Below, in pieces: positions 25,023 through 36,283 of a DNA stretch of 64,000 nucleotides. Positions within the stretch are counted from its first letter, which is position 1; every line of letters starts with the position of its first letter. The position numbers were made by a program, and so were the translations under genes. Origin of the DNA: Sanderia malayensis (Eukaryota > Cnidaria > Scyphozoa > Semaeostomeae > Pelagiidae); NCBI GenBank assembly GCA_013076295.1, contig RQOL01000540.1, forward strand, positions 62,001 through 126,000, in the 5' to 3' direction. The notes beneath the pieces are model-generated. The model was not told the origin of the DNA. It searched no databases and worked only from the letters and a program-made list of their open reading frames with translations.

Positions 25023-25572
25023 CTCTACATCAAAAATTTCACCCCAAATCATTAAAAAATGGATTTTTCAAAAAATCGGGGGGTAATGTCAGGAATTCAG
25101 ACACCCTGCACATTATGTAAACTCAGTTTTTGAAACATTTCTTTGACTGAAATCAACTTGAAATGCTTTCCATCAATGAGATGGTATATGTAGTTCAACA
25201 TTTGTGCCAATGTTTTGGTAATATTGGAGAATTCAGGTAATTTCATTTCTTTTTTTACCCCCTGAATTGTAACATTTTCGACTGCCGATATCTCCTCAAC
25301 TGTTTATGTTAAAGATAAAGTTCCTTAATATTTTTTGCATAACTCTTTATGCTCTTTCTAAATAGATATTCAGGTTTACAATATAAGATAGTTGATTTTT
25401 TTCTGACCGTGACCAATGGTGCAATACTTTGATGAGCGATGACGTGACCCCCGTCACTTTTTCGAAATGTCCCATCTCGGATTTCTGATCCTCTTTGTCT
25501 TGGCTTTCATGTGAAACATTAAAATTGAAGGTTACCCTGTTTGTTAGTTTGTAGGGGATAATTCCCTGTCTA

Positions 25573-27433
25573 CACGGTAATTATCCAAATTTTCCCTTGA
25601 ACCACCTTTGTGAATTGTTGATAGGGTATTGGTCGACCATTCTTTAGGGAATTTTTGGGAACAAAGCAGATGATTGAAAAGCTTGGTTATGGATTTCACC
25701 AAAGTGTTAGCACCCACTTTTAGGAATTCGTTAATAACATTGTCTATTCCTGGTGCTTTGCCAGATTTTAACTTATTAATGCCATTCTTTACCTCTTCGA
25801 GTTGAAACGGGGAGTTTAAATATTTCATTATATCTTTATCTCTATACTTGTCTTTCAAAAAGGATTTAAATACCGAGGCGGCTTCACTTGTACTATTATT
25901 GGGGCTAGAGTAGAGGTTTGTGAAATAATCGATGTATTTTTTTGCTTTCTGCGGCAGCCCCACTAGCGAACCATCTATAGGATCAGTAGCGTTATCCTCG
26001 GTCTTGATTTTGGAAATCATATTCCAAAACATTTTTGGGTTGTTGTTTTCAATAGAGAGAAGTTTATCCTTGAGATCATTGTTATAAGTTTTGGCTGCTT
26101 TGCGAATCATAGTTTTATAATGGAAGTATAGAGCCCGGTATTTTTGTTGCAAATCACGGTCAAAGGGACATTGTCTCAATTTATTAGCAAGTCGTGAGAG
26201 TTTATTTTTTGTTACTTGGCAATCTTTAGTGAACCATTTTTTTTGTGGGTTTTTCTTAATCCTTTTTCCCTTAAATCTTTTGGTGCTTTTGGAAATAGAA
26301 GTAGTGGCTACATCTAAAATAATATTTGTTAACTGGTTAACAGCCTCATCTGTCCCATTTTGATCATTGGAGAAAACAGAGTTTTGGAAGGATACCAATC
26401 GGTCAAGAATTGCAGGTTCGTTTAAAGCTGCAGTGAAATTATCTGCCGAATCAGGGTTCCATAAAAACCTCGCAGGAATTGGAGACATATCAACATTGTC
26501 GGTCTCGTTTTTAGCAGGCAATGAAATAAAACAGTTTGTTGTAATCCTTGTGGAGATACAGCAGTGGTCCGAAAGCGATGTTAATTTGTTAACAGTAAAG
26601 CGTTGGACTTCAGGGAGCAGATTCTCACTGATTAGACTGTAATCAATGACACTCGGATCAACATCTCTATTATCATGTAAAGGATAGCGAGTAAAACAGC
26701 CTAACTCATCACCTGCAATTCTACCATTGGCAATTCTTAAAGAGGACGATTTACATAGCTGTAGCAGTAGTTTCCCATTTTCATTGGGTGCCCTAATATC
26801 TAAATTTACTCTCCTCATAGGAAAATCTTCAGTGTAATCAGTAGGTAAATGGATAAAATGGTTATTACCTATTGAGTCATGATCAATGTAATCTTCTAAA
26901 GTGCTGGTGTAGGCATTAAAGTCCCCTAACAGTAAAACTTTTCCTTGTAGTTTGTAACTGGATATATCTTCTTCTAGCTTTTGGAAAAAGGATGAGATAT
27001 CCAAATTGATTTTTTGTAGAAATGGGGAGTTATGAGGAGGTGCATATATAAGAGCTATAAATATATCCTCCTCTAAATAGAAAAATGATTTTTCAAGCTT
27101 TAACCAAATAATTTCAGAGTTATTCAGGTTTAAAATTTTTACCCCTGGTCTAACAAATTTCCTAACAAACAGGGTAAGACCACCATAGTAGCGATTATTG
27201 CTACTTCGTTCTCTTGATGTGGAGAAACTCTCGAAATTATTAATAAGCAAATTTTTATCAGGTCCTACATGACATTCTGCCAATGCAAAAATATCAAGGT
27301 GTTTTACTGTGTTAATAAATTCCTCATCATCGAGCTTTGAGACTTTAATTTGACCAGCACTTTGGGAAATTCCATGGATATTCCAATATCCTATGTCTAA
27401 AAAACTCAAAAACTTACCCAATTTTTTCAACAT
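25573..27433 (-). CDS. LINE endonuclease half of the ORF
   Basis: About 620 residues, running from an ATG at 27433 to the insertion junction. AP-endonuclease motifs are visible: DIGYWNIHGI, ALAECHVGPDK (catalytic Glu), LLLGDFNAYTS (Asp, Asn) and LSDHCCIS (the Ser-Asp-His end motif). After the endonuclease comes a linker rich in Lys and Asn, then the start of the RT region (GKAPGIDNVINEFLK). The frame then enters the inserted palindrome and stops within a few codons, so this copy is disabled by the insertion. The true start could lie further upstream. Confidence 0.88.
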
Positions 27434-28871
27434 AACAAATAGAATAAACGTGATTTACAGTTGGTTTGTGAGTTCAATAACAACCCTTCTCTACTCGTAT
27501 TCAGCTGGTGACCAAGATCTTCCTCTGTGTCCACCACGAGCGTCAAATAGATTAAAGAATAAATTGTTTCAGATGGCGCAATGCAAAACTAAAGTCAAAC
27601 CGCCAAAATATACGAAACAAAAAATGCGCATGCGTTGAGAGCCATTGGTTATTTCATATTAATATGAAATATAAAGAAATCAAGCAATTTTTCAAAATAT
27701 TAAAACTTAAAGGACACAATGGAACCAAAAATGCTTATAATACTTTTGATTAAAGGGGAACTGAAACCATTTTTGAACTTTTCATAATCTGAAAGAGCGT
27801 ATTGAGTTACCCCGAAATCTGAAGTATTTCGAAAATTGGAGCTATATTTAGTGAGATACGGGGGCGAACGTGACGAAATTTTTTCAGCCAAAAAGTGGCA
27901 CCCGGAAGGCTTATTGAATCAGCCTCGTTTTGAGTTTTGTGACGTCAAAATATGTACGGAAGTGATTTTAACGCACTGAACCTTCTAATGTATTGGGCAT
28001 CCATATCGACTAATCAAAGGAACCTTGAGGTGACTCGCGACAGATGGCTTTTATTTCACTGTATTATCCAGAAAGTGAAGAAAGTAATATTAAATTAAAG
28101 GGCTTATGCAGCCTGAAATGACATATCGATTTTTTTACGGAGATGGAGAGAAAAAGATCTGAGTATCACTATGAACCTATTTTGAGTGTTTTCTGACGAG
28201 TATAAGTATATTTTTTCCAAGCTCAAACACAGCCAGGGTCAATTCTCGTTGCTTTAAATTAAAAACTTTTAAGAAATTAAGAAATGTTAACAAATTTTGA
28301 AAAAAATAAAACTTTCAAGATTTTGATTCAGTGTGACGTCAGAATGAACCGAGCTATTGTTCTTCAACTATTGTTCTCTGAACAAGAGCTGCCCGGCCTG
28401 TGTTGAAACAGTGTCTGGCTAAAATCTTTTCAAAATGTCATGTCGGATTGCGAAAATAGTAGCTCAAAACAAATTCCTCTGACAACGAAGGACGAAGTCT
28501 TCCTGAGGATAGCGAAGAAGACGAAGACTATTCAGTAGTCAGTTCGTATTATAGTTGAAACTCGCACGAAGGAGAACCTCTTGCAAGAAGACCCAGAGCT
28601 GGGTACGGCAGTGATGATAAAGAATCGGGTTGTGAAGGCCTACCTAGATATCTCTGAAAGAGCTGGATGCCCGTTTTGAAAATAAAACTTATGTTGATAA
28701 TTGGTTAGTTCATTTGTTATTTAATAAATTATTGGCAACTGTTAAACATTAATTCTATGGAATCATATGAGTTTTGTTCATTGTACTGTTTTGTCTTCAG
28801 TTGTTACGGTCCAATCCAGGTCTTCAGAAGAGTTTCGTCTTGCGAGACTTATGGAGAGAGACGAATTTAAG

Positions 28872-29231
28872 CTAAAGCTAAGGCGCCACGAGGAACATTT
28901 TTCATGCGCATGCAATGCAACATGTCCCATAGCTGCGCCTGAAAATGTTCCCCGTGGAGCCAGGTACAAATTGTTGCAGAGACTGTTTAATTTTTGTTGC
29001 TTGTTGCTCCACAGCAAATATTTTGTTGCGGGAGCACGGGGACAAAATAGATCTGAATCTATTTTGTCCCCGTGCTCCCGCAACAAATTTTTTGCTCCAT
29101 GCAGTGTTATTTGTTGCATTGCAGAGGAGAAATTACCATGGGCCACGAGCGAGTTTTTTCATGCGCTTGCAATGGAGCAATGTTGCATTGCATGCGCATG
29201 AAAAATGTTCCTCGTGGCGCCTTAGCTTTAG
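28872..29231. mobile_element. Foldback MITE with a long central hairpin
   Basis: The outer ends, CTAAAGCTAAGGCGCC, form an inverted pair. The centre, about 29024-29090, is a near-perfect hairpin of GC-rich arms around a short loop. It is about 360 bases and has no transposase. Confidence 0.7.
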
Positions 29232-31578
29232 TGTTGGCGCAGCAAATTCAAAAAACCTTTGTTTTGAGACCACTCAAGCAAACATTTTGACTCCAGTTTT
29301 CGATCTTGTTTCATCAAGTTAAAAAACTATCATTTTCCAAAACAAAAATGAAATACTATAATTGTTGTATTAATTGCATAAGCATACAGCTAGAAAACTT
29401 TCTTCTTTTCACCTGATGCTTCCAACGAGTCAAAAATGCTCTCCGTCTCCGTGCGTGATCGTGCTCGTGGTCCCCCCCCCCTGCCACAGCGTGCCCAGCA
29501 TCTAGTATTGTACGTCATGTTGTTTGTTATTTCAACAAGTTTACATTTTATCCAATGAAAAACTTGCAAAGTGATATCATACTTGGTAGCCTCATTTCAA
29601 ATCAAAAGTGAACGTTTGAATCTGAGGCACATACCTTATATGGGCAAGTAGGAAGTCTACACAGACACAGACACAGAACACAACATTTTTCCCCACTCAC
29701 CAACATATACTCGCTTGCGCATGCGCGTCGCGAGTCAAAAAAACGAATTAAAATTTCAAACAAAATGATCATATAGAAATTTATATATGTGTGAACCATA
29801 ATAATTATGTAAAGACATTCCTTTGACAAATTGGTTGTCTAAAACAAGATTTCAATCGCGTGAAAAAAATAACAGCATTCACATGTTTCAAGTAAATTTC
29901 AGCATAAAATTGCGCAAAAACTTCACCTCATAATTGCCAGATGAGGCTACCTATGCGTTATTCCTTTTTAGAAATATTTTTTCACTATTACCTATTTTTG
30001 AAAAATATTCCTCAATTTTTGAAAACAGCATTTGGGCATCCAAATCAACATGTACAATACAATGACATTCACACATTTATCTATTTTCTGGTAACATTCT
30101 GCATAATTGTTTATAAGAAAGTTTTTTCAGCCCAGCTTTCAGACTTGCTATATTTTCCCAAAAACCCTCAATGCAATAACATCTGTACAAAGGACATAAC
30201 AGAAGGACAACAAATTATCTCAAAATATATATATATATAGCCATGATATTAATATGACAGTAACTACAAATATTGAACTAGAGATCTGTAAAGTTTCTTA
30301 GGATTTAAAGATCCACCCCTGATCTTTCTAAACTTTTTGAAGAACCAAGCATAACTTTCTTACAAAATAAAAAACATGTTTTTATACTATGAAAAGAATA
30401 CGTTGGGTAGTTTTAGTTGAGTGTTTAATGCAGGAAGGTTGACCATTTGAAGGTTGGAAATCACGCATAAGGCTAAAACTCCTGGTGGTCTAAGCTGTGT
30501 GGCTGGGGCACCAGGTAATATAAGAGCTGTATCAATAATAGTCATACATATGGAATTAGCATGCATCAATTTATAAAAAATCTAAATTAATCTACAGGTG
30601 GACTGCTTTCGCCAAGAAAAAAAGATTAAATTTTAACTCAGCCACTTGATCCTGCACTCTGCTTTAAACACTTTGAAGCTTATCACAGGTCACTTGGGGA
30701 AACAGCAAAACACGAGAGAGTTCCCTTTTCCAGTATGGAAAGTATGGCAGATTCACACCCGAGATTTTTTTGTAAATTGTCATTGCACACTTGATAAATT
30801 GGGTGTGTCCGAAACATAAGGGCGTGGTCTTGGTAACTTGACACCTCCTGAGACCAGTATTTCAGTAATTTGCCATGAGGGAAAGGGAAATCTGCACCAT
30901 CGCGCGAAGCGCGAAAAATTTTTTACACTTGCGAGTGGAGTGGGCCTATTTTCAAGTGCAAGTTTCCATCCTAAATTTGCGAGTTACTTACTGCTGCGAA
31001 CAAATACAAACTTGGCAACCTAGGATATGAGTATTATATAAAGTTCATATTGCACACTTGAAGTACATATTTGTTGCATTGCACACTTGCACACTTAGGA
31101 TTTTTAGGCTGCACACCCGAGATCTCGGCGAAAACTGCCATACTTTCCATACCGGTCCCTTTTGACTGCACACACTTGCACTTGCCACATACACACCTAG
31201 GCAAAAAAAGGAACACATAATTACATAGTTCAAAGTTTTAGTTTGTATATAGGGCAGTATTGAATCACAGATATGTTTTTTACATGTAAACTCACCATGA
31301 TTTAACTTCTACTGTGTGTTTGTAACGATCTCGCACTCGCAGCGCAGCAGTGCAATAGGAGTTAGGCCATCGTGATCTTTCACAACATCTCCTCTACTCG
31401 TATTATAGCTGTCTGCCAGAGACTCAAAAAGATATGGTTTTACATCTCCAACATACAGACATACTTCCTTTTTCAGATGATAATTTATTGGATACCGAAA
31501 AGCTGCTATTATCCTACTCTTTAATCAAACTTCTGAGACGCACATAAGCGCAACGCGGTGTTCTCAAGTAAAACAAAA

Positions 31579-32051
31579 CAGGGTTGCCAGATTGCATTTT
31601 GGGAAATATGCCAAATTTTGCTAGAAACAAGCCAAATTGCTGAAAAATAAGCCAAACCGTGCTCCTCCGCAGAAATTGCTAGTAGCTGCGGAGCATCACT
31701 CATCACATGGTCATGCGTCACATACCAAATGTGAGGATTGCAAATCAATGGGAATGTATGGAACTGATTGTTGAAAACAATATTGGTCATCTGCCGTTAA
31801 TCCATCTATTGGTTCATGTCAGTTCGAGGTCAGAAGGTCATTCGGGTCATTCACTACGTTGAGAAAGGAAAAAAACTAATAAACTGAACCATTTTACAAC
31901 AAAAATGCGGAAAAGCCAAAAAAAGCCAAAAAATGCCAAAAATAAGCCAAAAATAAGAAATAAGCCAAACCTAAATTTCCCAAGCCAAATCAACTGAAAA
32001 AAAGCCAAAAATGCCAAATTTGGCTTAAAAAAAGCCAATCTGGCAACCCTG
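31579..32051. mobile_element. hAT-type MITE with 8-base target duplication
   Basis: AAACAAAA is duplicated at 31571-31578 and 32052-32059. The inverted ends begin CAGGGTTGCCAGATTG. The interior is rich in GCCAAA repeats. An 8-base duplication with CAGGG-type ends fits the hAT superfamily. Confidence 0.85.
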
Positions 32052-32604
32052 AAACAAAATCCAGCTTGTACATCTTTCGACGTCACGACCAACTTCCGCA
32101 ATCTCAAAATTGGCTGAAAAAAATTGCCCAATTTTGGCACTTTGACGCCGATTTATTCACACTTGCGGGTTTCAAAAAATTGTCAAAAAATATGATTTCA
32201 CCTTTTTCAATAATTTCCAACGATAAATCGAAAAAAAATTTTTCATTTCAGTTCCCCTTTAAGGTCATCATCAAAATTATCATAATTAGTGATGAGGCTG
32301 CAATAAGTTGATCATATGAATTGGCTAATTTGAAGAGCAAAGTGCAATGCAAGTAGACAAAAACAAGATGTCGCGAAACAGAATGAAAATAGCACAACAA
32401 ATTGTGGTTGCACTGGTGGACAATTTGCTTCCCTTGTCAAGACGGCACAAATGATAAAAAATAGATTTAGTACATTGATAAATAATACAATCATCATTTC
32501 AATATATGGACTTTTTGTTGGAAAATGTGTTGCAAATATAGTTGCAAGTGCTCACATCCTTTCCAATTAGAAATCATTAGATTTAAGAAAGTTTGCAAAC
32601 TTAC

Positions 32605-34789
32605 CATTTGCAGACTGAGGTTTGCTTACAACACCTTCTTTACCTCCATTTACATCTATACGAAGAAAAAACGTTTGATTTAAGTTCCAAAACAGTCACC
32701 GACAAGAAAGAGAAAAATAGTTAGGATCATTAAACATCCAATAACTACAGGAAGACGTTTAGAACCAAGCATGGATTGAGTTAAACTCAAAAGCTGTGTG
32801 TGAAACTTGGCCAAAAAATTTGGCATTATATTACCAGCAAACACCTTTTGCAGACCTTGCGTTATCACAGATCTGCATATATATGTAATGCTGTTGGCCC
32901 ATCCAAGAAAAGAGCCCAGTGTCGAATAGGTTCTAATGATTCCCGAGTGGTTGAAAAATAAAATGAAATACTTTATATGGGGAAACTAATCTGTTTGAAA
33001 TTTCGAGCAGTGTTTTATAGAAAGATATTTTTGGTCTGCATCTGTTTGTGACAGTTCTAAATCAAGTACTGCCGAAAACACTGGATGAAAAAGGAAACAA
33101 GCTTGGCTTCAAACAGACATAATAACAATCTTGACAAATTGCTGCTAAAGTTGTTGCAGATGTTGATTTGGTGGGTGAAAAAGCTTTCCTCTTCAGAGAC
33201 GACGTTGGATGGCCTACGTTAAAAACCTGATGGACGATTCCAAATGCAAATGAAATATATCAAGCTAACCTCATTAAGAGCGTTCAAAATTAATTTCATG
33301 AATTGCAAAGTACAACACAAAAATATTGACATGGAGATTGAAATCCTCCAGGAACATACAACAGTTTCCCTTTCCTCATAAAAAATCTGAAACGTGGGCC
33401 TGCTTTCAGCTAAATAAAAAGGACTATTGTGCCACAGGAACAATGGATAATGCAACATAACATCACAATACTTCGAAGGTACATAGTTTTAATTGAATCA
33501 AACGCAACTTTAAAATTATACTAATGCCAATAGCTTGATGAACTGGACTTACCAGGGTGGTCTTCCTGATTTGTGCCTGAAGCAAAAATATGATATATTT
33601 AACATTTTTGAAATATAAATAACTACAAAAAACTCCAGTTTATTGAATCGTTATTTGAACACCATGTAACTTGACATTGCCATACTTTAAACGTACCTAG
33701 TTTTAAGATTTAATTGCGTCTCAAATGCAACTTCAAAATTATAATACTAATAACTTGATGAAATGAACTTACAACCTTGAGTGTCAGCCAAAAGGTGCTC
33801 TTCCTGATTTGTGCCTATAGCAAAAATACAATATATTCAACAATTTTGAAATATAAAGAAGTACAAAAGACTTCAGTTTATTGAATCGTGATTTGAACAC
33901 CATATAACTTGTGTTAATAGTTGTTATAAAATTATAATAAAAGTAATAGACCATAGAACATTATGATGAATAGCCTATGGGTCATTTAGAAAACTTTACA
34001 AGCCATTTCCATCTTAGCAATCTCATGAACAATTATATTATATTGATTGATATATTATATTGATAAGATTATATTGATAAATTCAAAGAGTGAAAGCAAC
34101 ATTGACATACCATCTGAATGTAAGAAATCTTTAATGAATTCTTGACATTTATTGCATAAATCGCCATTTCTATATCTGTTTCTACGTTTCCATTTGGACA
34201 GAAAGTGAATCAATTCCAGCAAATTCCACAAAAAACATAAACTATTAACAACCATTATACCAATGTTAATTCCTGTTTTGTCTGGTCCTTTACCTTCATA
34301 GCAAAGTACTGTCTGGTTGTCAATGTTACACCTGAATTGGTTTCCTATCATGATAATTTTATCAAAGAAGCCAAATACAACAACACCTGCAGCAAAAACC
34401 AACATGAGAAGGGAAAGTCTTATCATGTAAATGCAATGTAAATGCAATGTGTGGTGTCCTGGATTTTCTTTAAAATACTTGTACCTCGACATCGCTGCTG
34501 AAGTAATCAAAATGATAAAACAGCCAATCAAAATAGCAACTACATTTATCCAATCTAAAATCACGGTTTTGCTGGTGAACTGAGAAATACATCTGTGTGT
34601 AAGGATATCATCACTGGTATGACATTTGATGTTGAACCTCTCATTCTTGGACAAGTCCACAGATTTACCATACAATCCAAATGCAACTAGAGGAAAGCAG
34701 ATGGTGAATATCCAGCTGGGCAGAGTCTCAGCATTTTTCAATTTATCGGGAATCAGAGCCATTTTGGTAAGCAGTTTAGTATTTGCAGC
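32605..34789 (-). CDS. Connexin-like four-helix membrane protein exons
   Basis: The main exon, 34789-34111, contains an ATG at 34762 and encodes 217 residues. Membrane segments are near residues 15-31, 69-92, 114-135 and 166-189, with two Cys in each extracellular loop. The second loop and fourth helix (FRCN...VLCYEGKGPDKTG, then NLLELIHFL) resemble the connexin pattern of Cys, P-x-K-T and N-x-x-E-L. The first loop has fewer Cys than a classical connexin, so innexin, CALHM or LRRC8 relatives remain possible. Three short phase-1 exons follow: 33814-33773, 33576-33553 (both encoding TNQE-x-H) and 32655-32605. No stop exon was found after these. The next in-phase exon on the strand is the NACHT exon at 20079, so this may be the N-terminus of that gene. 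Confidence 0.6.
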
Positions 34790-34929
34790 CTAAAAATATA
34801 ACATGAATTCTAAGCTGCGAAATAATGTGGTTAACATACAAAGCTATATAAAACAAAACAAAACAGATGCTGAGGTATTTTGAAATTCAACATAATATGA
34901 TGAAGCAATTAATTGATGATTAATAATTT

Positions 34930-35545
34930 AAAGGAATTTATTTGGTATATACACTGGTTGCAGATAATGGATAATAATTTGAATATAATAAACATATTTT
35001 ATGGCATCTACTTGCAGATTCAGATAAAAAAGAGCTCCATTTCTGACGAGTCGAAGTTGGGCATCTGCGCCATGTTTTCGAAACGCAAATAATGCAACTA
35101 ATTGATAAGTAGTAAGTAAGTAAGTTAGTATTGATAAGTAAGTAAGTAAGTAATAATAAACACATTAATTATACAATAGTGTGGTAATAAAGTGCTCAGA
35201 CTCATAAACTTACCTCCTATAGTCTTCAAAACTGATATTTTATAATCAAAATCGAAGTGCTCAAAACCATAAACAGTCTAAGGATAAATCCGTATAGATG
35301 GAAAAGGGCGAAACTGGGCGAAACGAAAAAGCAAGAAGGAAGAACTTTGGGGTTTCGATTTCGTTACGAATGTGTCACGTGGGCTGTATTTTCTTCATCA
35401 TTGGTGGAAATCATAATCTAAAAATTAACATAGCAAAAGGGAACGACAACTGAGAATGATGGGATCGAAAGGGAGTTCCCCATCTGATGCATGGGGGATC
35501 GGGGAATTCCCTAACATGTAATCCAATTCAACTCAAAGTGATCAG
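34930..35545 (-). repeat. 5' gene module, copy C (likely promoter/5' UTR)
   Basis: This lies immediately upstream of the connexin-like exon on the minus strand. It contains the conserved donor GTAAGTTTATGAG (exon edge at 35214), a CCAAT-like site at 35400-35404 and a CACGTG E-box near 35376. It is shared with copies A and B. The inferred role is 5' untranslated exon and promoter. Confidence 0.45.
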
Positions 35546-36283
35546 TTTCAAGAAAACGTTTATCAAGGTCACTCATCCAAGCGAAATTTTCAGTTTGGAT
35601 TGGAATATTATACACAACACAAAGATATATTTTAACCCAGTAATTACTCAAAGCCTCACTCTTATCAAATTTGAAGTCAACATCGTAATAAGTTTGAAAT
35701 TTAATTGTTCATTCTTAGCAGAAAAGCCAATTAATTCCATTCATCTATTTTAAGTCAAAAATTATAAAATGCCGCCACTTCTCCACTCCAGTACTGAAGC
35801 CTTGAAAACTATATTAATGCCGACTTGTGAGATTTAAATCAATTGTTGATGTTATATACTCTGAAAACTCGAATAGTTAAACATACAAGCACAAAATAAA
35901 TCCTCTGCTTAAATCTAATATTTTTTGTATTATCTTTAACTCTGGATATACTGGAGCAAAAATACTGAGCTATGTAGTACGAGATATTTTAACTTCAAAT
36001 ATCTTTCTCACGGTCTCCCGACCTTGAACTAGCCCAAGAAAAAAGCAAGAAATAGTCTGATTGAATACAAGATAACATCCACAACTACACAAATATCATA
36101 AAATAAAAACTTAATTTTTATGATAAATTACGGTTCTTTGTTCATGACATGCGATAAACTGTTCCTAATTATCCAAAGGAAAATCAAAACATATTATGAC
36201 AATTTTCAAGTAGTGGATGGTATTGGAAACCTTGTCATATCATAAATTGTTATCTTTGAGATATAATACTGTTTTGGCAAACC
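35546..36283. other. Intergenic, includes the TXNL1 3' UTR
   Basis: AT-rich sequence downstream of the TXNL1 stop codon. No domain-bearing ORF was found. Confidence 0.5.

Larger units (their letters stand above)
22177..25572. mobile_element. Giant palindromic transposon inside the LINE ORF
   Basis: Left arm 22177-23739 and right arm 24011-25572 are near-identical inverted copies of about 1560 bases around a 271-base centre. The termini are TAGACAGGGAATTATCCCC, flanked on both sides by CAC, a 3-base target duplication judged by comparison with the restored LINE frame. The arms carry opposed copies of coding fragments. One contains SNLAPEDIDHVKEFICS and SGITLKDFVETR; the other contains EPVSEASEEFDIADLQTQ. 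In the centre, plus-strand HEEADTRLIVE (about 23868-23900) and minus-strand DAFVVCKDTDVVVLFL (about 23985-23930) resemble pieces of a transposon protein seen in invertebrate genomes. It is a non-autonomous foldback derivative. Confidence 0.88.
20115..27640 (-). mobile_element. APE-type LINE, split by a 3.4 kb palindrome
   Basis: A non-LTR retrotransposon on the minus strand, inside the intron upstream of the NACHT exon and in the same orientation. The endonuclease half is 27433-25573 and the reverse-transcriptase half 22176-20342. Removing the insertion plus one CAC repeat restores one frame of about 1230 codons with no stop. The 3' region (20341 to about 20115) ends in an A- and GAAA-rich tail. 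The 5' end is uncertain. Conserved order: AP endonuclease, RT, C-terminal zinc knuckle. Confidence 0.85.
27641..32604. other. Repeat-rich DNA, no exon recognised
   Basis: This lies between the LINE 5' region and the last linker exon of the connexin-like gene. It holds two MITEs (listed separately) and TTAA-flanked inverted ends at 27754 and 32258 (AGGGGAACTGAAA). There is a decayed acidic coding fragment near 28470-28680 (DNEGRSLPEDSEEDEDY) that looks transposon-derived. The TTAA-bounded span of 4.5 kb could be one old element carrying later insertions, or two separate short ones. No splice-bounded exon was found. Confidence 0.45.

Noticed and set aside
28767..29322. Overlapping ORFs of 90-144 codons on both strands
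   Set aside because: They lie across a foldback MITE and mirror each other through its hairpin.
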